Below, in pieces: positions 43,217 to 51,952 of a stretch of 64,000 bases of DNA. Position numbers and translations under genes: made by a program. How positions within the stretch are numbered: position 1 is the stretch's first letter; every line of letters begins with the position of its first letter. The notes under the pieces are model-generated. The model saw only the letters and a program-made list of their open reading frames with translations. It searched no databases and was not told the origin of the DNA. Source of the stretch: Streptomyces xanthii (lineage in GTDB: Bacteria > Actinomycetota > Actinomycetes > Streptomycetales > Streptomycetaceae); assembly GCF_014621695.1 (NCBI RefSeq), contig NZ_CP061281.1, positions 5,704,001-5,768,000 on the forward strand, given 5' to 3'.

Positions 43217-44265
43217 GTAGCCAAGACATTCCAGAAGAGAACCTGCCCGCGCAGGACACCGAGGCCCACGGCTCGGTCGCGGTGAAGGAAGACCCCTTCG
43301 CCGACCCGGGTCTGCCCGAGCACGAGCACCGGATCCAGGACATCGACGACCGGGCCGCCAAGCGGTCCGAGCGTGTGGTCGCCTTCCTGTTCACGCTCTC
43401 GATGCTGGCCACGATCGGCTTCATCGCCTCGTACGTCACCCTCGACGTCGACAAGAGCGTGTACATCTTCCCGCTCGGTCACATCAGCGCGCTGAACTTC
43501 GCGCTGGGCACGACCCTGGGCGTCGCCCTGTTCTGCATCGGCGCCGGCGCGGTCCACTGGGCCCGCACGCTGATGTCGGACGTCGAGGTGGCGCAGGAGC
43601 GTCACGCGATCGAGGCCGAGCCCGAGGTCAAGGCGAAGGTCCTGCAGGACTTCGCCGACGGTGCGCGCGAGTCGCAGTTCGGCCGCCGCAAGCTGATCCG
43701 CAACACGCTCTTCGGCGCGCTGGCCATGGTGCCGCTCTCCGGTGTGGTGCTGCTGCGCGACCTCGGGCCGCTGCCCGAGAAGAAGCTGCGCACCACGTCG
43801 TGGAAGAAGGGCCTCAAGCTCGTCAACATGAACACGAACGAGCCGCTGCGTCCCTCGGACATCCCGGTCGGCTCGCTCACCTTCGCCAAGCCCGAGGGCC
43901 TGGAGGAGCACGATCACGACTTCCAGACGAACATCGCCAAGGACGCCCTGATGCTCGTCCGGATCCAGCCGGAGAACATCAAGGACAAGCGCGAGCTCGA
44001 GTGGTCGCACGAGGGCATCGTGGCGTACTCGAAGATCTGCACCCACGTCGGTTGCCCGATCTCCCTGTACGAGCAGCAGACGCACCACGCGCTGTGCCCC
44101 TGCCACCAGTCCACCTTCGACCTCTCCGACGGCGCGCGGGTGATCTTCGGCCCGGCCGGTCACGCCCTGCCGCAGCTGCGCATCGGTATTGACGACGAGG
44201 GCCACCTCGCGGCGCTCGGCGACTTCGACGAGCCCGTCGGTCCTGCCTTCTGGGAGCGCGGATGA
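43213..44265 (+). CDS. qcrA: Rieske iron-sulfur subunit of the bc1 complex
   Basis: A 350-residue Rieske protein of the actinobacterial type with three N-terminal helices (about 54-76, 92-115 and 165-182) instead of one. The 2Fe-2S ligands and disulfide lie in CTHVGC (C276, H278, C281) and CPCHQSTF (C295, C297, H298). The long loop between helices faces the membrane partner. ATG 43213 overlaps the qcrC stop; its own TGA overlaps qcrB, so the three bc1 genes are translationally coupled. Confidence 0.97.
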   Translation: MSSQDIPEENLPAQDTEAHGSVAVKEDPFADPGLPEHEHRIQDIDDRAAKRSERVVAFLFTLSMLATIGFIASYVTLDVDKSVYIFPLGHISALNFALGTTLGVALFCIGAGAVHWARTLMSDVEVAQERHAIEAEPEVKAKVLQDFADGARESQFGRRKLIRNTLFGALAMVPLSGVVLLRDLGPLPEKKLRTTSWKKGLKLVNMNTNEPLRPSDIPVGSLTFAKPEGLEEHDHDFQTNIAKDALMLVRIQPENIKDKRELEWSHEGIVAYSKICTHVGCPISLYEQQTHHALCPCHQSTFDLSDGARVIFGPAGHALPQLRIGIDDEGHLAALGDFDEPVGPAFWERG

Positions 44266-45899
44266 GTACTACGACCACCAACGAGGCGCCTTCCCGCGAG
44301 AAGGCGCCGGCCGGCGAGCGCGTCGCCGACTGGGCCGACGGCCGCCTGGGGATCTACTCCCTGGCCAAGGCCAACATGCGCAAGATCTTTCCGGACCACT
44401 GGTCCTTCATGCTCGGCGAGATCTGCATGTACAGCTTCATCATCATCATCCTCACGGGTGTGTACCTGACGCTGTTCTTCCACCCGTCGATGAACGAGGT
44501 GGAGTACAACGGCAGCTACATCCCGCTGCAGGGACAGCTGATGTCCGAGGCGTTCAACTCGACCATGCACATCAGCTTCGATGTGCGCGGTGGTCTGCTC
44601 ATCCGGCAGATCCACCACTGGGCCGCGCTGATCTTCCTCGCCGGCATGTTCGTGCACATGATGCGCGTGTTCTTCACGGGTGCGTTCCGCAAGCCGCGTG
44701 AGGTCAACTGGCTGTTCGGCTTCCTGCTGTTCGTCCTCGGCATGTTCACCGGCTTCACCGGTTACTCGCTCCCGGACGACCTGCTCTCCGGCACCGGTGT
44801 CCGCTTCATGGAGGGCGCGGTCCTGTCCGTGCCGATCGTCGGCACGTACCTCTCGTTCTTCCTGTTCGGCGGAGAGTTCCCGGGCGGCGACTTCGTGGCC
44901 CGGTTCTACTCGGTCCACATCCTGCTGCTGCCGGGCATCATGCTCGGCCTGATGGTGGCGCACCTGATCCTGGTCTTCTACCACAAGCACACGCAGTTCG
45001 CGGGCCCCGGCAAGACCGAGAAGAACGTCGTCGGCATGCCGCTGCTGCCGGTCTACATGGCCAAGGCGGGTGGCTTCTTCTTCCTGGTCTTCGGTGTCAT
45101 CGCCGTCATCTCGGCGATCGCCACGATCAACCCGATCTGGGCCATCGGCCCGTACCGTCCAGACCAGGTCTCCACGGGCGCCCAGCCCGACTGGTACATG
45201 GGCTTCTCCGAAGGCCTCATCCGTACGATGCCGGGCTGGGAGATCAACCTCTGGGGTCACACGCTCGTCCTGGGTGTGTTCATCCCGCTGGTGATCTTCC
45301 CGCTGGTCCTGGTCGCCATCGCCGTCTACCCGTTCATCGAGTCCTGGGTCACCGGCGACAAGCGCGAGCACCACATCCTGGACCGCCCGCGCAACGCCCC
45401 GACGCGCACCGCGTTCGGCGCCGCGTGGATCTCCTGGTACTTCGTGCTGATGATCGGTGGTGGCAACGACCTCTGGGCCACGCACTTCCACCTGTCGATC
45501 AACGCGATCACCTGGTTCGTCCGCATCAGCTTCTTCGTGATGCCGGTCGTGGTCTTCATCGCCACCAAGCGGATCTGCCTCGGCCTCCAGCGCCGCGACA
45601 AGGACAAGGTGCTGCACGGACGCGAGTCCGGCATCATCAAGCGCCTGCCGCACGGTGAGTTCATCGAGGTCCACGAGCCGCTGAACCAGGACGCCCTGCA
45701 CACCCTCACGGCGCACGAGCAGTACGCGCCGCTGGAGCTCGGCCCGACGGTCGACGAGAACGGTGTGGAGCGCAAGCTGTCGCGCACGCAGAAGCTGCGC
45801 GCCAAGCTCTCGAAGGGCTACTACGGGGAGCACAACCAGATCCCCAAGCCCACCGCCGAGGAGTACAAGGAGATCACCAGCGGCCACGGCCACCACTGA
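44262..45899 (+). CDS. qcrB: Cytochrome b subunit of the bc1 complex
   Basis: A 545-residue multi-helix protein with heme b and quinone sites: QIHHWAALIFLAGMFVHMMR holds two heme His, VNWLFGFLLFVLGMFTGFTG the Qo-side helix, and HILLLPGIMLGLMVAHLILV the other heme His pair. The PEWY-type Qo motif region reads PDWYMGF here, common in actinobacteria. A C-terminal hydrophilic extension of about 120 residues follows the last helix (KRICLGLQRRDKDKVLHGRE). It ends the operon at a 14-bp terminator. Confidence 0.97.
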   Translation: MSTTTTNEAPSREKAPAGERVADWADGRLGIYSLAKANMRKIFPDHWSFMLGEICMYSFIIIILTGVYLTLFFHPSMNEVEYNGSYIPLQGQLMSEAFNSTMHISFDVRGGLLIRQIHHWAALIFLAGMFVHMMRVFFTGAFRKPREVNWLFGFLLFVLGMFTGFTGYSLPDDLLSGTGVRFMEGAVLSVPIVGTYLSFFLFGGEFPGGDFVARFYSVHILLLPGIMLGLMVAHLILVFYHKHTQFAGPGKTEKNVVGMPLLPVYMAKAGGFFFLVFGVIAVISAIATINPIWAIGPYRPDQVSTGAQPDWYMGFSEGLIRTMPGWEINLWGHTLVLGVFIPLVIFPLVLVAIAVYPFIESWVTGDKREHHILDRPRNAPTRTAFGAAWISWYFVLMIGGGNDLWATHFHLSINAITWFVRISFFVMPVVVFIATKRICLGLQRRDKDKVLHGRESGIIKRLPHGEFIEVHEPLNQDALHTLTAHEQYAPLELGPTVDENGVERKLSRTQKLRAKLSKGYYGEHNQIPKPTAEEYKEITSGHGHH

Positions 45900-45924
45900 T
45901 CTCTGACGCTGTTCGCCACGGCAG

Positions 45925-45955
45925 GAGCCCCCGTCCAGGCACTGGACGGGGGCTC
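45925..45955 (+). terminator. Terminator of ctaE-qcrCAB
   Basis: A perfect 14-bp stem GAGCCCCCGTCCAG / CTGGACGGGGGCTC with loop GCA, 26 bp past qcrB, followed by TTCG. Confidence 0.92.
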
Positions 45956-46029
45956 TTCGCCGTCCTGGCACTGGATAAGGTGGGAGCGCCCCTTTCTCAC
46001 CTGTCCTACGCGTATCACCAGGAGCGGCG

Positions 46030-47094
46030 ATGAGCGCTTTGACCCCCGCTGGAGGCGACACCGCGGCGGGCCGTTCCTGGCCCTCCGTCCTCAACGGCCT
46101 GCTGGAGGGCCGTGACCTGAGCGCCGACGACACCGCGTGGGCCATGGACCGGATCATGCGGGGCGAGGCCACCGACGCGCAGATCGCCGGCTTCGCGGTG
46201 GCCCTGCGCGCCAAGGGCGAGACCGTCGAGGAGATCTCCGGTCTGGTCCGCGGCATGTACGAGCACGCCAACGTGATCGAGGTGCCGGGCGAGACCGTCG
46301 ACATCGTCGGCACCGGCGGCGACGGAGCCAAGACCGTCAACATCTCGACCATGTCCGCGATCGTCGTGGCCGGCGCGGGCGCCAAGGTCGTCAAGCACGG
46401 CAACCGGGCCGCGTCCTCCGCTTCCGGCGCCTCGGACGTCCTGGAGAAGCTCGGCGTCAACCTCGACCTGCCGCCCTCCCGGGTGCCCCAGGTCGCCGAG
46501 GAGGCGGGCATCACCTTCTGCTTCGCCGTGAAGTTCCACCCCGCGCTGCGCTACGCGGGTGCGGCCCGCGGCCAGCTCGGCATCCGCACCGTCTTCAACC
46601 TGCTCGGCCCGCTCACCAACCCGGCCCGGGTCCGCGCCCAGGCCGTCGGGGTGGCCGACGCCCGGATGGCGCCCGTCGTGGCCGGCGTCTTCGCCGAGCG
46701 CGGCAACTCCTCGCTCGTCTTCCGCGGCGACGACGGCCTCGACGAGCTGACCGTCACCGGCACCTCCCGCGTCTGGGTGGTCCGGGACGGCTCCGTGCGG
46801 GAGGAGCGCTTCGACCCGCGCGACGTCGGCATCGAGCCGGTCTCCATCGAGGCCCTGCGCGGCGGCGACCCGGCGTACAACGCGGAGGTGGCGCGGCGCC
46901 TGCTGGACGGCGAGCGCGGGCCGGTCCGCGACGCCGTGCTGCTCAACTCGGCGGCCGCGCTCGTCGCCGTGCGCCCCGGCGAGGGCACGCTCGCCGAGCA
47001 GATCGCGGCCGGCATGGAGCGGGCCGCCCACTCGATCGACAGCGGGGCGGCCAAGGCGGCCCTGGAGCGCTGGGTGGCCGCCACGCAGAAGTGA
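46030..47094 (+). CDS. trpD: Anthranilate phosphoribosyltransferase
   Basis: A 354-residue enzyme for the second step of tryptophan synthesis. The PRPP/Mg site [19 protein letters not shown] and the anthranilate-side [20 protein letters not shown] are intact, as is the second motif [17 protein letters not shown] 46030 has AGGAG 6 nt upstream. It stands alone between two terminators; other trp genes are not in the window, and I see no leader peptide with Trp codons upstream. In M. tuberculosis trpD also follows the qcr region. Confidence 0.97.
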   Translation: MSALTPAGGDTAAGRSWPSVLNGLLEGRDLSADDTAWAMDRIMRGEATDAQIAGFAVALRAKGETVEEISGLVRGMYEHANVIEVPGETVDIVGTGGDGAKTVNISTMSAIVVAGAGAKVVKHGNRAASSASGASDVLEKLGVNLDLPPSRVPQVAEEAGITFCFAVKFHPALRYAGAARGQLGIRTVFNLLGPLTNPARVRAQAVGVADARMAPVVAGVFAERGNSSLVFRGDDGLDELTVTGTSRVWVVRDGSVREERFDPRDVGIEPVSIEALRGGDPAYNAEVARRLLDGERGPVRDAVLLNSAAALVAVRPGEGTLAEQIAAGMERAAHSIDSGAAKAALERWVAATQK

Positions 47095-47111
47095 CCGCAC
47101 CCGCCTGACCG

Positions 47112-47142
47112 AGGGCGCAGTCCAGATTCTGGACTGCGCCCT
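47112..47142 (+). terminator. Terminator after trpD
   Basis: A perfect 14-bp stem AGGGCGCAGTCCAG / CTGGACTGCGCCCT with loop ATT, 17 bp past the stop, followed by TGCCGTTT. Confidence 0.92.
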
Positions 47143-47171
47143 TGCCGTTTCCGAGACGTGTGGCAGGATGC

Positions 47172-47290
47172 TTTCCAAGGTCATGAGTGACAGCGATTAC
47201 GGCCCCGGCCCGCTGTCCGGCAACCCTCCGTCCGTGGCGGGGTGCCCCGGGTGAAGACCAGGCCATGCGCAGCAAGGCGCGTGGCAAGCG
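47172..47290 (+). ncRNA. SAM-IV riboswitch
   Basis: The leader carries the conserved SAM-IV architecture: P1 GGTC (47179-47182) with GACC (47256-47259), followed by the ATGAGTGACAG segment; P2 GACAGCG (47189-47195) with CGCTGTC (47211-47217) enclosing a loop with GGCCCCGG; then the SAM-family GGCAACCC, P3 closing at GGGGTGCC, and CCCGGGTGAAGACCAGG. SAM-IV riboswitches are known from actinobacteria and lower expression of sulfur genes when S-adenosylmethionine is high. The downstream end is approximate; the gene it serves starts at 47513. Confidence 0.82.
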
Positions 47291-47291
47291 C

Positions 47292-47316
47292 GGACCCCTC
47301 GCGAATCCTGGGGTCC
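47292..47316 (+). promoter_or_regulatory. Hairpin following the SAM-IV aptamer, possible expression platform
   Basis: GGACCCC and GGGGTCC pair across 11 nt directly after the aptamer. It could be the terminator or a switching helix; no U-run follows, so which is uncertain. Confidence 0.4.
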
Positions 47317-47340
47317 TGGGTCGTTCGAGGGAGCAGTCTC

Positions 47341-47361
47341 GTGAGCAAGCGAATGCGCTAG
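47341..47361 (+). CDS. Possible 6-codon leader ORF (MSKRMR)
   Basis: GTG AGC AAG CGA ATG CGC TAG, with GGAG 7 nt upstream, lies between the riboswitch and the main gene. It has no Cys or Met run that would obviously couple to sulfur supply. It might be chance; if translated, ribosome passage could affect the leader structure. Confidence 0.25.
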   Translation: MSKRMR

Positions 47362-47512
47362 GGCTTCTCGCCCCTTCTCCACCACACCCTCCGCCCGGCC
47401 GTGCCGCCGTGCGTCGAGGTCAACACCCGTACGCCGACGGCCTTTTGAGCACCGTCATATCCGCCGTGCGGGATCTCTCCATCCATTCGCCTTGTCCTGC
47501 CGGGAGACACCC

Positions 47513-48901
47513 ATGTCCGCTCACACCTCCGCCGCCACCGCCACCGCCTGCGCCGACTCCGCCGACCCCGCCTGCGGCGCCCCGCTGCCGGTCCTCGGCC
47601 GCGACGTCACCGTCCCGCTCGTCACCGGTGGCGAGGTCACCTACGCCGCCCTCGACTACGCCGCCAGCGCCCCGGCCCTCCAGCGTGTGTGGGACGACGT
47701 CGCCGCGTACGCCCCGTACTACGGCAGCGTGCACCGCGGCGCCGGGTACCTCTCCCAGCTGTCGACCGACCTGTTCGAGAACTCCCGCAAGGCCGTCGCC
47801 GAGTTCCTCGACTGCCGCGAGGGCGACCAGGTCGTCTTCACCCGCTCCACCACCGACTCGCTCAACCTCCTCGCCCAGGCCGTCCCGGCCGGTTGCGAGG
47901 TCTTCGTCTTCGAGACCGAGCACCACGCCTCGCTGCTGCCCTGGCGCGACGCCCGCGTCACCTACCTGAACGCGCCCCGCACCCCCGACGAGGCCGTCGC
48001 CACCCTGGAGCGCGCCCTCGCCGACCGCGACCCTTACGGCCCGGCCCTCGTCTGCGTCACCGGCGCCTCGAACGTCACCGGCGAGCTGTGGCCGGTGCGC
48101 GAACTGGCCGCCGCCGCGCACGCGCACGGTGCCCGCATCGTCCTCGACGCCGCCCAGCTCGCCCCCCACCACCCCGTCTCCGTACGGGACCTGGACGTCG
48201 ACTGGGTCGCCTTCTCCGGGCACAAGCTGTACGCGCCGTTCGGCTCCGGCGTGCTGGCGGGCCGCGCCGACTGGCTGACCGAGGCCGAGCCGTACCTCGC
48301 CGGCGGCGGCGCCTCGCGCAAGGTCGCCCGGCGCGCGGACGGCGGCGTCGACGTGGAGTGGCACGAGAGCGCCGCCCGCCACGAGGCCGGCTCGCCCAAC
48401 GTCATCGGCGTCTACTCCATCGCCTCCGCCTGCAAGGCGCTGACCGAGGCGGGCTTCGACTCCCTCGTCGCCCGCGAGCAGCACCTGATCCGGAAGGTGC
48501 GCGAGGGGCTCGCGGCGGTGCCCGAGGTGAAGGTGCTGTCGCTGTTCGGCGACGACGCCCCGCGGGTCGGCGTCATCTCGTTCGTCGTCGAGGGCTGGAA
48601 CTCCTCGCACTTCGCGGCCGCGCTCTCCGCCGAGTACGGCATCGGTGTGCGCGACGGTCTCTTCTGCGCCCACCCGCTGGTGCGCACGCTGCTCGGCTCG
48701 GACCCGCAGCAGCAGGGGGAGTGCGGCGCCCCCGAGGCGGCGCCGGGCGAGAAGTCGCTGAACGCGATCCGCGTCAGCTTCGGCGCGGGCACCCCCGACG
48801 AGCACGTCGAGCGCTTCGTCGCCGCGGTCACCGAGCTCGTCCGCGACGGCGCCCGCTGGACCTACCGCACGGAGGACGGGCGCTGCGTCCCGGCCTCCTG
48901 A
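47513..48901 (+). CDS. Cysteine desulfurase-like class V aminotransferase
   Basis: A 462-residue PLP enzyme. The class V pattern is clear: YAASAPALQRVWDDVAAYAP, RSTTDSLNLLAQAV, FETEHHASLLPWR, IVLDAAQLAPHHPVSVRDLD and the PLP Lys in SGHKLYAPFGSG. A Cys occurs in GVRDGLFCAHPLVRTLLG near the C-terminus, where group II desulfurases carry the catalytic Cys, though the loop differs. ATG 47513 has GGGAG 7 nt upstream. Its long leader holds a SAM-IV riboswitch, which places it in sulfur or methionine metabolism; no sulfur acceptor protein is encoded beside it. The start region has a short Ala/Thr/Cys-rich extension. Confidence 0.88.
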   Translation: MSAHTSAATATACADSADPACGAPLPVLGRDVTVPLVTGGEVTYAALDYAASAPALQRVWDDVAAYAPYYGSVHRGAGYLSQLSTDLFENSRKAVAEFLDCREGDQVVFTRSTTDSLNLLAQAVPAGCEVFVFETEHHASLLPWRDARVTYLNAPRTPDEAVATLERALADRDPYGPALVCVTGASNVTGELWPVRELAAAAHAHGARIVLDAAQLAPHHPVSVRDLDVDWVAFSGHKLYAPFGSGVLAGRADWLTEAEPYLAGGGASRKVARRADGGVDVEWHESAARHEAGSPNVIGVYSIASACKALTEAGFDSLVAREQHLIRKVREGLAAVPEVKVLSLFGDDAPRVGVISFVVEGWNSSHFAAALSAEYGIGVRDGLFCAHPLVRTLLGSDPQQQGECGAPEAAPGEKSLNAIRVSFGAGTPDEHVERFVAAVTELVRDGARWTYRTEDGRCVPAS

Positions 48902-48919
48902 GGCTTGCGAGAGGTCCGC

Positions 48920-49201
48920 TCAGCCGTCCAGGCCGATGGAGAACGCGGCCTCCAGGTCGTGCTGGGAGTAGGTGCGGAAGGCGACGTGGGTGTCCGTCGC
49001 CTCCACGCCGGGGATCTTGCTGATCTTGCCGGGGATGACATCGGCGAGGTCGTCGTGGCGGGCGACCCGGACCATGGCGATCAGGTCGTACGTGCCGGTG
49101 ACGGAGAAGACCTCGCTGACGCTCTCCAGCGCCGCGATCGACTCCGCGATCTCGGGGATGCGGTCCACGCTGGTCTTGATGAGCACGATCGCGGTGATCA
49201 C
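48920..49201 (-). CDS. Stand-alone Lrp/AsnC ligand-binding (RAM) domain protein
   Basis: A 93-residue protein that is only the effector-binding RAM domain: MITAIVLIKTSVDRIPEIAE, then VFSVTGTYDLIAMVRVARHD and FRTYSQHDLEAAFSIGLDG. No helix-turn-helix is present. Such single-domain proteins may bind amino acids or modulate full-length AsnC regulators. GTG 49201 overlaps the TGA of the rhomboid gene (GTGA), so both are translated together, and the gap to the convergent desulfurase-like gene is only 18 bp with no terminator visible. Confidence 0.9.
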   Translation of the reverse strand: MITAIVLIKTSVDRIPEIAESIAALESVSEVFSVTGTYDLIAMVRVARHDDLADVIPGKISKIPGVEATDTHVAFRTYSQHDLEAAFSIGLDG

Positions 49202-49938
49202 GGCTGGCTGTCTCCCTCGGTGGCCGTGGTGTGGGTCGCCTTCACTCTAGCCCGGCGCCGGTAACGCACCCATGCGTAGAGGAAGCCGGTGGAGAAGCCG
49301 ACCAGGTGCGCCAGATAGGCCACCCCCGGGCCCTGGCCCGCCTGCCCCGCCGCCGCCCACTGCAGCGCCACCCAGAACGGCAGCACCACCCACGCCGGGA
49401 AGCGCAGCGGCAGGAAGAGGAGGAACGGGAACAGGCTCGTCACGCGCGCGTCCGGGAAGAGGTAGAGGAACGCGCCCAGGACCGCGGAGATCGCGCCGGA
49501 CGCGCCCACCAGGGTCTGCTCCGAGCTCGCGTGCGCCAGCGCGTACCCGAACAGCGCCAGATACCCCGTGACCAGGTAGAAGAGCAGATAGGGCAGCCGG
49601 CCCATGCGCTCCTCGGTCATCGTGCCGAAGACGTGCAGGAAGAGCATGTTCCCCAGCAGGTGCAGCCAGCTGCCGTGCACGAACAGGGCCGTCAGCGGGG
49701 TGAGCGCCGCCCGCCAGGACCCCGCGAACAGCTCCGCGGGCACCACGCCCCACCGCTCGAAGTACGCGCTCTGCGCCGCGAGCAGCCGGTCCCCGGTGCC
49801 GTAGGAGGGGTTCAGGCCGGAGGCGGGGGACAGGACGAAGACGACGCAGCACACCCCGATCAGGGCGTACGTGACCGGGGCGGGGCCCCTCAGGAACGCG
49901 GTCGCCCGTGCGATGCCCTCACGTCCGTTGCCGATCAT
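49198..49938 (-). CDS. Rhomboid family intramembrane serine protease
   Basis: A 246-residue protein with six or seven helices. The catalytic Ser is in TLVGASGAISAVLGAF (GxSG motif) and the catalytic His in AHLVGFSTGFLYAW; the first loop has HGSWLHLLGNMLFLHVFG, typical of rhomboids. These enzymes cleave membrane proteins within the bilayer. ATG 49938 (MIGNGREG) is chosen; an ATG four codons upstream at 49950 is equally possible, and neither has a Shine-Dalgarno. It forms an operon with the RAM-domain gene. Confidence 0.93.
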   Translation of the reverse strand: MIGNGREGIARATAFLRGPAPVTYALIGVCCVVFVLSPASGLNPSYGTGDRLLAAQSAYFERWGVVPAELFAGSWRAALTPLTALFVHGSWLHLLGNMLFLHVFGTMTEERMGRLPYLLFYLVTGYLALFGYALAHASSEQTLVGASGAISAVLGAFLYLFPDARVTSLFPFLLFLPLRFPAWVVLPFWVALQWAAAGQAGQGPGVAYLAHLVGFSTGFLYAWVRYRRRARVKATHTTATEGDSQP

Positions 49939-50043
49939 GGGACAGAGCATGACGCAAGGCGGGGAGCGGACGGCGTACGGCAGGCCGTAGGGTTACGGGC
50001 AAGACGGCCGAGAGAGCCGCGAGCTGAAAGAAGGCACAGTCCG

Positions 50044-50283
50044 ATGACGGTTCCCCTGCCGACCGCCACCACCCGCTGGCGCTGCACGCTCTGCGGCAAC
50101 CTCACGCGGTTCGACGTGACGCGCTCCTCGAAGGTCGTGGAGTACGTCCACCTCGACCTGGCCGGTGAGCCGAGCGTCGAGGAACGCAAGGTGGTCGATG
50201 AGACCATCGAATCGGTGCGCTGCCGCTGGTGCAACGCGGTGGATCAGGTGGAACTCGTGGACAGGCCGGGCGCCGACTCCTGA
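50044..50283 (+). CDS. Small zinc-ribbon-like protein, 79 aa
   Basis: A short protein with two CxxC pairs, CTLC (N-terminal) and CRWC (C-terminal), spaced as in a zinc ribbon: TTRWRCTLCGNLTRFDVTRS and ETIESVRCRWCNAVDQVELV. Function unknown; such proteins may bind nucleic acid or act as accessory subunits. ATG 50044 has AAGG 10 nt upstream. The NYN-domain gene starts 31 bp downstream, so they are probably co-transcribed. Confidence 0.82.
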   Translation: MTVPLPTATTRWRCTLCGNLTRFDVTRSSKVVEYVHLDLAGEPSVEERKVVDETIESVRCRWCNAVDQVELVDRPGADS

Positions 50284-50314
50284 CGGAGCGGCCCCACGGA
50301 CTTTGGGGTGACGG

Positions 50315-51667
50315 ATGGTGGAGAGCACAGGCGGGGAGGCCGGGGACGGCGGAGCCGCCGAGCTGCTCGACCGGCCGTTGCCCGAAGGCGTACGGCGGCG
50401 GGTCGTGGCGATCGTCTCGGACGGTTTCGGCGGTCTGACGGTCAGCGAACTCCCGGCGCAGCTGCGCCAGTACGCGCGGTTCACGCCCACCCGGCGCGCC
50501 AAGTTCGCCGGGAACGCGATGGCGGCCGCGCTGGAGAGCGACACCCTGTTCCGCCAGCGGATCGGTGAGCGGCTGCGCGAGGCGCAGCCCGAACTCGCGG
50601 GGGCCCTGGACTCCGGGACCCCGCCGCCCGCCGCCGACCCGCTCGACGTGGCCGCCGCCGCGTACGTGCTGCGCCCGGCGGGCTGGGTCAAGCTCGTCGC
50701 CGCCGCCGGCGAGGAGGCGCAGCGGGCCGACGCCGAGCGCGTCGACGAGGAGACCCGCGCCGAGCTGGACCGGCTGCGTGAGCAGCTCGCCGAGGCGCAG
50801 GCCCACACCCGCGCTGAGACCGAGCGGCTGCGCACCGAGCTGGACACGGCACGGCGCGAGGCCGAGTCCGCGCACCGCAAGCTGCGGGCCGCGCTCAGCG
50901 ACGTCAAGCGCGGTGAGGCCGCCGCCCGCAAGGCGCGGGCCGAGACCGACGCCGTACGGGCCGAGGGGCAGGCGCAGGTGTCGGCCGCCGAGAGCGAGAG
51001 TCGGCGGCTCAAGGCGCGGCTCGGCGAGGTCGAGGCGGCGCTGGAGGCCTCGCGCCGGGCGGCCCGCGAGGGGCGCAGCGTCGAGGACATGCGGGTGCGG
51101 CTGCTCCTGGACACCGTGCTCGACGCGGCGCAGGGGCTGCGCCGGGAGCTGGCGCTGCCCCCGGTGTCGATGCGGCCCGCCGACTCGGTGGACGCCGTGG
51201 AGCCGGGCCGGATGACGCCCAAGGACATCGCCGCGCGCGCCCTGCACGAGCACGACCCGGCGATCCTCGACCAGTTGCTCGCGCTGCCGCAGGCCCATCT
51301 CGTGGTCGACGGCTACAACGTGACCAAGACCGGCTACCCGACGATGCCGCTGGAGAAGCAGCGGCTGCGGCTGCTCGGCTCGCTGTCCCAGCTGGCGGCG
51401 CAGACCGGCGCCGAGGTCACGTGTGTCTTCGACGGGGCGGAGCTGGCCGCGCCGGTGCTGCTCGCGCCGCCGCGCGGGGTGCGCGTCCTGTTCTCGAAGG
51501 CGGGCGTGACGGCCGACGAGCTGATCCGTCAGCTGGTGCGCGCCGAGCCGCCGGGCCGTCCGGTCATCGTCGTCTCGACGGACCGGGAGGTCGCCGACGG
51601 GGTGGCCAAGGCGGGAGCCCGTCCCGTTCCGTCCGTGATGCTCCTGAAGCGGCTCTCGCACGCCTGA
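50315..51667 (+). CDS. NYN (YacP/Rae1-like) nuclease-domain protein with coiled coil
   Basis: A 450-residue protein. The N-terminal 110 residues are helical, a coiled coil rich in Arg, Glu and Ala spans about 130-260 (ELDRLREQLAEAQAHTRAET; ESRRLKARLGEVEAALEASR), and the C-terminal 150 residues are a NYN_YacP PIN-like domain: HLVVDGYNVTKTGYPTMPLE, EVTCVFDGAEL and VIVVSTDREVADGV carry the acidic cluster. Relatives of the domain cut mRNA on the ribosome or process RNA; the role in actinobacteria is unclear. ATG 50315 with GGGGTG 4-5 nt upstream. Preceded by the zinc-ribbon gene. Confidence 0.9.
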   Translation: MVESTGGEAGDGGAAELLDRPLPEGVRRRVVAIVSDGFGGLTVSELPAQLRQYARFTPTRRAKFAGNAMAAALESDTLFRQRIGERLREAQPELAGALDSGTPPPAADPLDVAAAAYVLRPAGWVKLVAAAGEEAQRADAERVDEETRAELDRLREQLAEAQAHTRAETERLRTELDTARREAESAHRKLRAALSDVKRGEAAARKARAETDAVRAEGQAQVSAAESESRRLKARLGEVEAALEASRRAAREGRSVEDMRVRLLLDTVLDAAQGLRRELALPPVSMRPADSVDAVEPGRMTPKDIAARALHEHDPAILDQLLALPQAHLVVDGYNVTKTGYPTMPLEKQRLRLLGSLSQLAAQTGAEVTCVFDGAELAAPVLLAPPRGVRVLFSKAGVTADELIRQLVRAEPPGRPVIVVSTDREVADGVAKAGARPVPSVMLLKRLSHA

Positions 51668-51813
51668 TGTCCGGATTGCGGTCATCCCGCAACACCCGTT
51701 CCGCTTGCCCGAATTGGCGAAACCTTCACGCAACGTAGCGTCAAACGAGCATCACTGCACGTGAGTTGAGTGCAAAGAATGCAGTGGGTGACCGAGATTT
51801 TTCTCGTCAGGAT

Positions 51814-51843
51814 TTGAACTGATCACAAGAAGGTCACTAGGGT
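51814..51843 (+). promoter_or_regulatory. Promoter upstream of the first NlpC/P60 gene
   Basis: TTGAAC (51814-51819) and TAGGGT (51838-51843) with an 18-bp spacer fit a streptomycete housekeeping promoter. It would leave a leader of about 100 nt before the GTG at 51953. Confidence 0.55.
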
Positions 51844-51869
51844 CGGGCCTCGAACCTCCGCTCGGGTGA

Positions 51870-51890
51870 TCGCTCACATGAGGTGAGCGA
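51870..51890 (+). promoter_or_regulatory. Leader hairpin before the first NlpC/P60 gene
   Basis: TCGCTCAC and GTGAGCGA pair around ATGAG inside the predicted leader. Function unknown; it could slow transcription or bind a protein. I do not see the conserved elements of a c-di-AMP riboswitch, which precedes some wall-hydrolase genes. Confidence 0.35.
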
Positions 51891-51952
51891 CGGTGGAGGA
51901 CACCGCCCACCGGGTGTCTGTGGGCGGCTGGAGGAAGAAGGAGCTCGCCTTC

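Noticed and set aside
45956..46029. Tryptophan attenuator or leader peptide before trpD
   Set aside because: No short ORF with consecutive Trp codons and no antiterminator structure beyond the qcrB terminator.
47187..47969. Open frame of 260 codons through the SAM-IV leader
   Set aside because: It runs across the aptamer and into the next gene in another frame, with low-complexity Pro/Ser composition.
51844..51952. Possible c-di-AMP (ydaO) riboswitch before the first NlpC/P60 gene
   Set aside because: The conserved GGGTGAAT and CCGAACCC-type blocks are not found; only a simple hairpin is visible.
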